Part shown: positions 61,954 to 64,000 of the stretch, one piece after another
Layout of the letters: each line of letters opens with the position of its first letter
How positions within the stretch are numbered: position 1 is the stretch's first letter
Notes under the pieces: model-generated
What the model saw: the letters and a program-made list of their open reading frames with translations, nothing else
Databases searched by the model: none
Told to the model about the DNA's origin: nothing
Program-made: the position numbers and the translations under genes
NCBI RefSeq assembly: GCF_030063445.1
Contig: NZ_JASITD010000010.1
Location: forward strand, 116,854 to 180,853
Source: Hymenobacter sp. H14-R3
GTDB taxonomy: Bacteria > Bacteroidota > Bacteroidia > Cytophagales > Hymenobacteraceae
Direction of reading: 5' to 3'
DNA: 64,000 bases

Positions 61954-62556
61954 ATGTTAACCTGGCTGCGTAAAAACCGGGGCGAGCTTGTTTTCTTCGC
62001 TGCCTTCGCGGTGGTGATGACCACGGACCTGCGTCTGCCCGTGCTAAGCACCGTGCAGCGCGGCCTGCTGGCCACCGGCCTGTGGCGTGCCACGCCGCCC
62101 GTGCCCCCGGCGGCGCTGCCCGTGCGCTTCGCCAGCCTGCGCACCGACTACCCGTACCCACTGCCGCTTTACACCCTGGATGGCCACCCGGCCAACCTGC
62201 GCCAGTTCCGGGGCAAAGTGGTGCTCGTAAATCTGTGGGCCAGTTGGTGCCCGCCCTGCCTGGCCGAAATGCCCGGCTTACAAGCACTCTATCAAAAAAC
62301 GGACACGTCGAAGGTGGCTTTCGTGCTCATCTCGCTCGATGAAAACCCGAACAAGGCGCGGGCTTTGCTGAAGAAGCGGGGCTACACGCTGCCGGTATTT
62401 TTTCCGGCTGCGCCGCTGCCCGCGCCGTTCGATTCGCCCTCTATTCCAGCTACCGTCATTCTCACGCCCAACGGGCGGGTGGCCGACCGCCACAGCGGCA
62501 TGGCCGACTACGACACGCCCGCGTTTCGGGCGGCCCTGGAAAAACTGGCCGAGTAA
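61954..62556 (+). CDS. TlpA-family thioredoxin-like protein
   Basis: A 200-residue membrane-anchored thiol-disulfide protein. An N-terminal hydrophobic segment (LVFFAAFAVVMTTD) is followed by a thioredoxin fold with LVNLWASWCPPCLAEMPGL (active Cys99 and Cys102). SIPATVILTPNGRVA includes the cis-Pro loop. It probably reduces periplasmic cysteines, for example in cytochrome c or other exported proteins. The window contains Cys-rich exported proteins such as 58219, but no direct partner is visible. Confidence 0.9.
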   Translation: MLTWLRKNRGELVFFAAFAVVMTTDLRLPVLSTVQRGLLATGLWRATPPVPPAALPVRFASLRTDYPYPLPLYTLDGHPANLRQFRGKVVLVNLWASWCPPCLAEMPGLQALYQKTDTSKVAFVLISLDENPNKARALLKKRGYTLPVFFPAAPLPAPFDSPSIPATVILTPNGRVADRHSGMADYDTPAFRAALEKLAE

Positions 62557-62646
62557 GCCAGCTTCGGCAAGAAGATGGGCGGCGGGGCAACCTTACGGCC
62601 CGTTGGCGGGTACAATAGCTATACGCTCACTAACCCTTTTCCCGCC

Positions 62647-62895
62647 ATGTCATTAGCACACAAAGCCACCGACCCGCAGGACGAAGCTTCCTCCGTCAAC
62701 CCGTTCGAAAATACCAAGGGCAAAAGCACCAAGGTGCAAAACCCCAACGACAACCAAGTGTCGCACCAGGGTAATACCACCGACGGGGCCGATGCCGGCG
62801 AAGGAGTAAATAACATTCGCAATAACCCGCAGGGCAACAACCCGATGTCCGTCAACAAAGGCAAAGTAGGCAAAGGCGGCGACGCCAAGCACTAG
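62647..62895 (+). CDS. small hydrophilic protein of unknown function
   Basis: An 82-residue, strongly hydrophilic and probably disordered protein rich in Asn, Lys, Gly and Gln (NPFENTKGKSTKVQNPNDN, NNIRNNPQGNN). It starts at ATG 62647, with a longer frame to 62575 possible. No family recognised. The composition resembles stress-related disordered proteins, which is only an impression. It ends just before a long terminator. Confidence 0.55.
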   Translation: MSLAHKATDPQDEASSVNPFENTKGKSTKVQNPNDNQVSHQGNTTDGADAGEGVNNIRNNPQGNNPMSVNKGKVGKGGDAKH

Positions 62896-62903
62896 TAGTC
62901 CAG

Positions 62904-62963
62904 CCTCAATAAAAACGCCCCGCTCCATCGGTTCACCGATGGAGCGGGGCGTTTTTATTGAGG
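62904..62963. terminator. long bidirectional terminator overlapping a coding end
   Basis: A nearly perfect stem of about 29 pairs with core AAAAACGCCCCGCTCCATCG and its mirror around a two-base loop. The minus-strand gene at 62955 ends inside the right arm, using its TTA as stop. Confidence 0.88.
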
Positions 62964-63341
62964 AAGAATCAGCCGAATGTAAGTAGTACGCTCTTGGGGC
63001 TCGAAACGCAACTGCTCAATAGCTATCGTGTGGTTATCGAGCCACCGGGTCTGCTGCGGCTGCCAATTGGTGAGTTCCCTTGCCCATAATGGGCTAATTA
63101 ACTGGTCGGATATAGTGAATAACTGCAAGCCATTGTGTAAAATACTGTTTAGTCCCTGCGCGGCAACCAGTAGCTGTTCACGGTTTGGTGAAAGATCCGG
63201 AGTATTCCACAAGGAGGTTGCGCGGCCCGAATATTTGTTGATGAGAGAGTGTTGGTAATATTCATATTGAAATAATAGGCTATCGACTATCCAGTAAGGC
63301 CGGCCGGGCACACTACCCGAAAACTCACAACGAGTACCCAT
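62955..63341 (-). CDS. C-terminal half of a frameshifted lipoprotein gene
   Basis: A 128-residue frame starting at an ATG (MGTRCEFSGSVPGRPYWIVD) and ending LILPQ. It has no signal sequence of its own. Upstream in the same frame is GDEKEDM, and joining it to the preceding frame across the G7 tract at 63356-63362 gives a continuous reading ...DTYQMRGDEKEDMGTRC. It is therefore best seen as the second half of the gene starting at 63750. Function unknown. Confidence 0.6.
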   Translation of the reverse strand: MGTRCEFSGSVPGRPYWIVDSLLFQYEYYQHSLINKYSGRATSLWNTPDLSPNREQLLVAAQGLNSILHNGLQLFTISDQLISPLWARELTNWQPQQTRWLDNHTIAIEQLRFEPQERTTYIRLILPQ

Positions 63342-63351
63342 ATCCTCCTTC

Positions 63352-63750
63352 TCATCCCCCCCTCATTTGATAGGTGTCGTCGGCAAAGCGTAGCAAGGGG
63401 CCCTTGAAAGGTCGAATTACCAGGATATGGCCCACACGGTTCACCCGGCCATTACCCTCTTGCCGGATGATTTGAGCTTCTGAATACGGCCTTTGGCTAC
63501 GCGGTGCCTGCGCAAAATCATTCTTACTACCTGGTTCCAACCGCAGCACAAGGCCCCGACCCACGCGCAAGGTGTCGTGTAGCCCGTTAACAAGGCGGTC
63601 GCCAGACGTGAATGCTACATTGGACCTGACCATAGCAGTTGGCTGCTCGTCGGCATGGTGTGACCTAGCCGGAAGGCTTGCTTCTGGAGAATCGGGCTTG
63701 GTATGTTCGCACGCAGTGAGGGCCAGCAGCAGCCAGTAGAAGGGCTTCAT
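63352..63750 (-). CDS. N-terminal half of a frameshifted lipoprotein gene
   Basis: A 132-residue frame with a lipoprotein signal: MKPFYWLLLALTAC, Cys14 after LTA. It continues EHTKPDSPEASLPARSHH and ends DDTYQMRGG at a TGA (63352-63354), just after a seven-G tract (63356-63362 on the minus strand). Removing one G would join it to the following frame for a lipoprotein of about 260 residues. The tract could be a phase-variable switch, a recent mutation or a sequencing error. Confidence 0.65.
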   Translation of the reverse strand: MKPFYWLLLALTACEHTKPDSPEASLPARSHHADEQPTAMVRSNVAFTSGDRLVNGLHDTLRVGRGLVLRLEPGSKNDFAQAPRSQRPYSEAQIIRQEGNGRVNRVGHILVIRPFKGPLLRFADDTYQMRGG

Positions 63751-63782
63751 AGCGGAAAATTATCAGCTTAAAATTTAGCTAG

Positions 63783-63838
63783 CCAGCCGCGTAGCGGCGT
63801 ATCTGCGAAATTCGTTTAATCCGTTTGAATCTGCGGTT
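63783..63838. repeat. family C repeat, unpaired copy
   Basis: AGCCGCGTAGCGGCGTATCT, GCGAAATTCGTTTAATCCGT and TTGAATCTGCGGT, same orientation as the copy at 53699. No inverted partner is within the window. It lies directly beside the IS end at 63843. Confidence 0.8.
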
Positions 63839-63842
63839 AGTA

Positions 63843-64000
63843 TGAGGTGGTCCGATTATGCTGGACAGTTTAGGGCACTAAGCTGAAGAAGCTGTTGATG
63901 AGTATAATAGGGCAGTTGATAGGCGATGCTGGAGTGCAAACGCTCGTGATTATAGTAGTCAAAATAAATAGCCACGCTGGCCTGAGCGTCGGCCAGGTCG
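63843..64000 (-). mobile_element. IS3-family insertion sequence, right end
   Basis: The terminal sequence begins TGAGGTGGTCCGATTATGCT, in the style of IS3-group inverted repeats. The adjoining minus-strand frame reads as a transposase C-terminus. The element continues beyond the window. Confidence 0.7.
63856..64000 (-). CDS. IS3-family transposase, C-terminal fragment at window edge
   Basis: Stop TAA at 63856-63858. The minus-strand reading contains FDYYNHERLHSSIAYQLPYY, the YNxxRxHSxxxYxxP pattern just after the catalytic Glu of IS3-type integrases. The gene runs off the right edge, so the DDE core is not visible here. Confidence 0.8.
   Translation of the reverse strand, partial: DLADAQASVAIYFDYYNHERLHSSIAYQLPYYTHQQLLQLSALNCPA

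Noticed and set aside
1..64000. CRISPR array or toxin-antitoxin/defence cluster
   Set aside because: No regularly spaced direct repeats, cas genes, restriction enzymes or other defence families were seen. All repeats are inverted or dispersed.

Overview
The window is a GC-rich bacterial chromosome segment that reads as a member of the Bacteroidetes, most probably the order Cytophagales and close to Hymenobacter. The evidence is the gene content: an IPExxxVDY protein, a putative porin, a type IX secretion sorting tail, DUF3857 proteins and PorV-like barrels. Promoter-like TAnnTTTG boxes, frequent GTG/TTG starts and weak Shine-Dalgarno sites agree. I see about 57 protein genes (one decayed, one split by a frameshift, one running off the right edge) and one tRNA. 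Species placement is inference.

Layout. 1-4.8 kb: an ABC exporter, two tandem paralogous secreted proteins and an MFS transporter. 4.8-11.2 kb: three consecutive DUF3857/transglutaminase-like exported proteins. 11.3-16.5 kb: a lipoprotein, a helix-hairpin-helix barrel protein, a PorV-like barrel, YidD and a beta-propeller lipoprotein. 16.7-25.8 kb: lgt, an ECF sigma factor with a probable anti-sigma partner, nadE, rnc, fabF and acpP on the minus strand, divergent from an IPExxxVDY gene and pyk. 26-27.5 kb: a decayed type IX secreted protein gene. 27.6-34.8 kb: rpsT, a YheT-type hydrolase, a cupin, cysE-cysM (cysteine synthesis), a TspO-like membrane protein, tpiA, a DUF6150-like protein and prmA. 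34.9-43.6 kb: a 1914-residue exported protein of unknown function, plsY, a GNAT enzyme and an M20 dipeptidase. 43.6-53.2 kb: two small barrels, a PagL-like lipid A deacylase, a membrane protein, pyrD, a ComM-type ATPase, gmhA and an MsbA-like ABC exporter. 53.3-64 kb: a crystallin J1-like protein, a putative porin, a FemAB-like acetyltransferase overlapping upp, a DEAD-box helicase, tRNA-His, a PfkB kinase, a TlpA thioredoxin, a frameshifted lipoprotein and the end of an IS3-family element.

Most genes are housekeeping or envelope genes. Lipid and envelope synthesis is well represented (acpP, fabF, plsY, lgt, gmhA, PagL-like enzyme, MsbA-like exporter, YidD), as is central metabolism (pyk, tpiA, nadE, pyrD, upp, cysE, cysM).

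The most striking feature is the intergenic space. At least five families of short dispersed palindromes or inverted pairs occur, called A to E below. Family C sits within a few bases of start and stop codons, separates acpP, fabF and rnc, supplies the last codons of fabF and brackets a single small gene. I found no CRISPR array, prophage, rRNA or complete mobile element.
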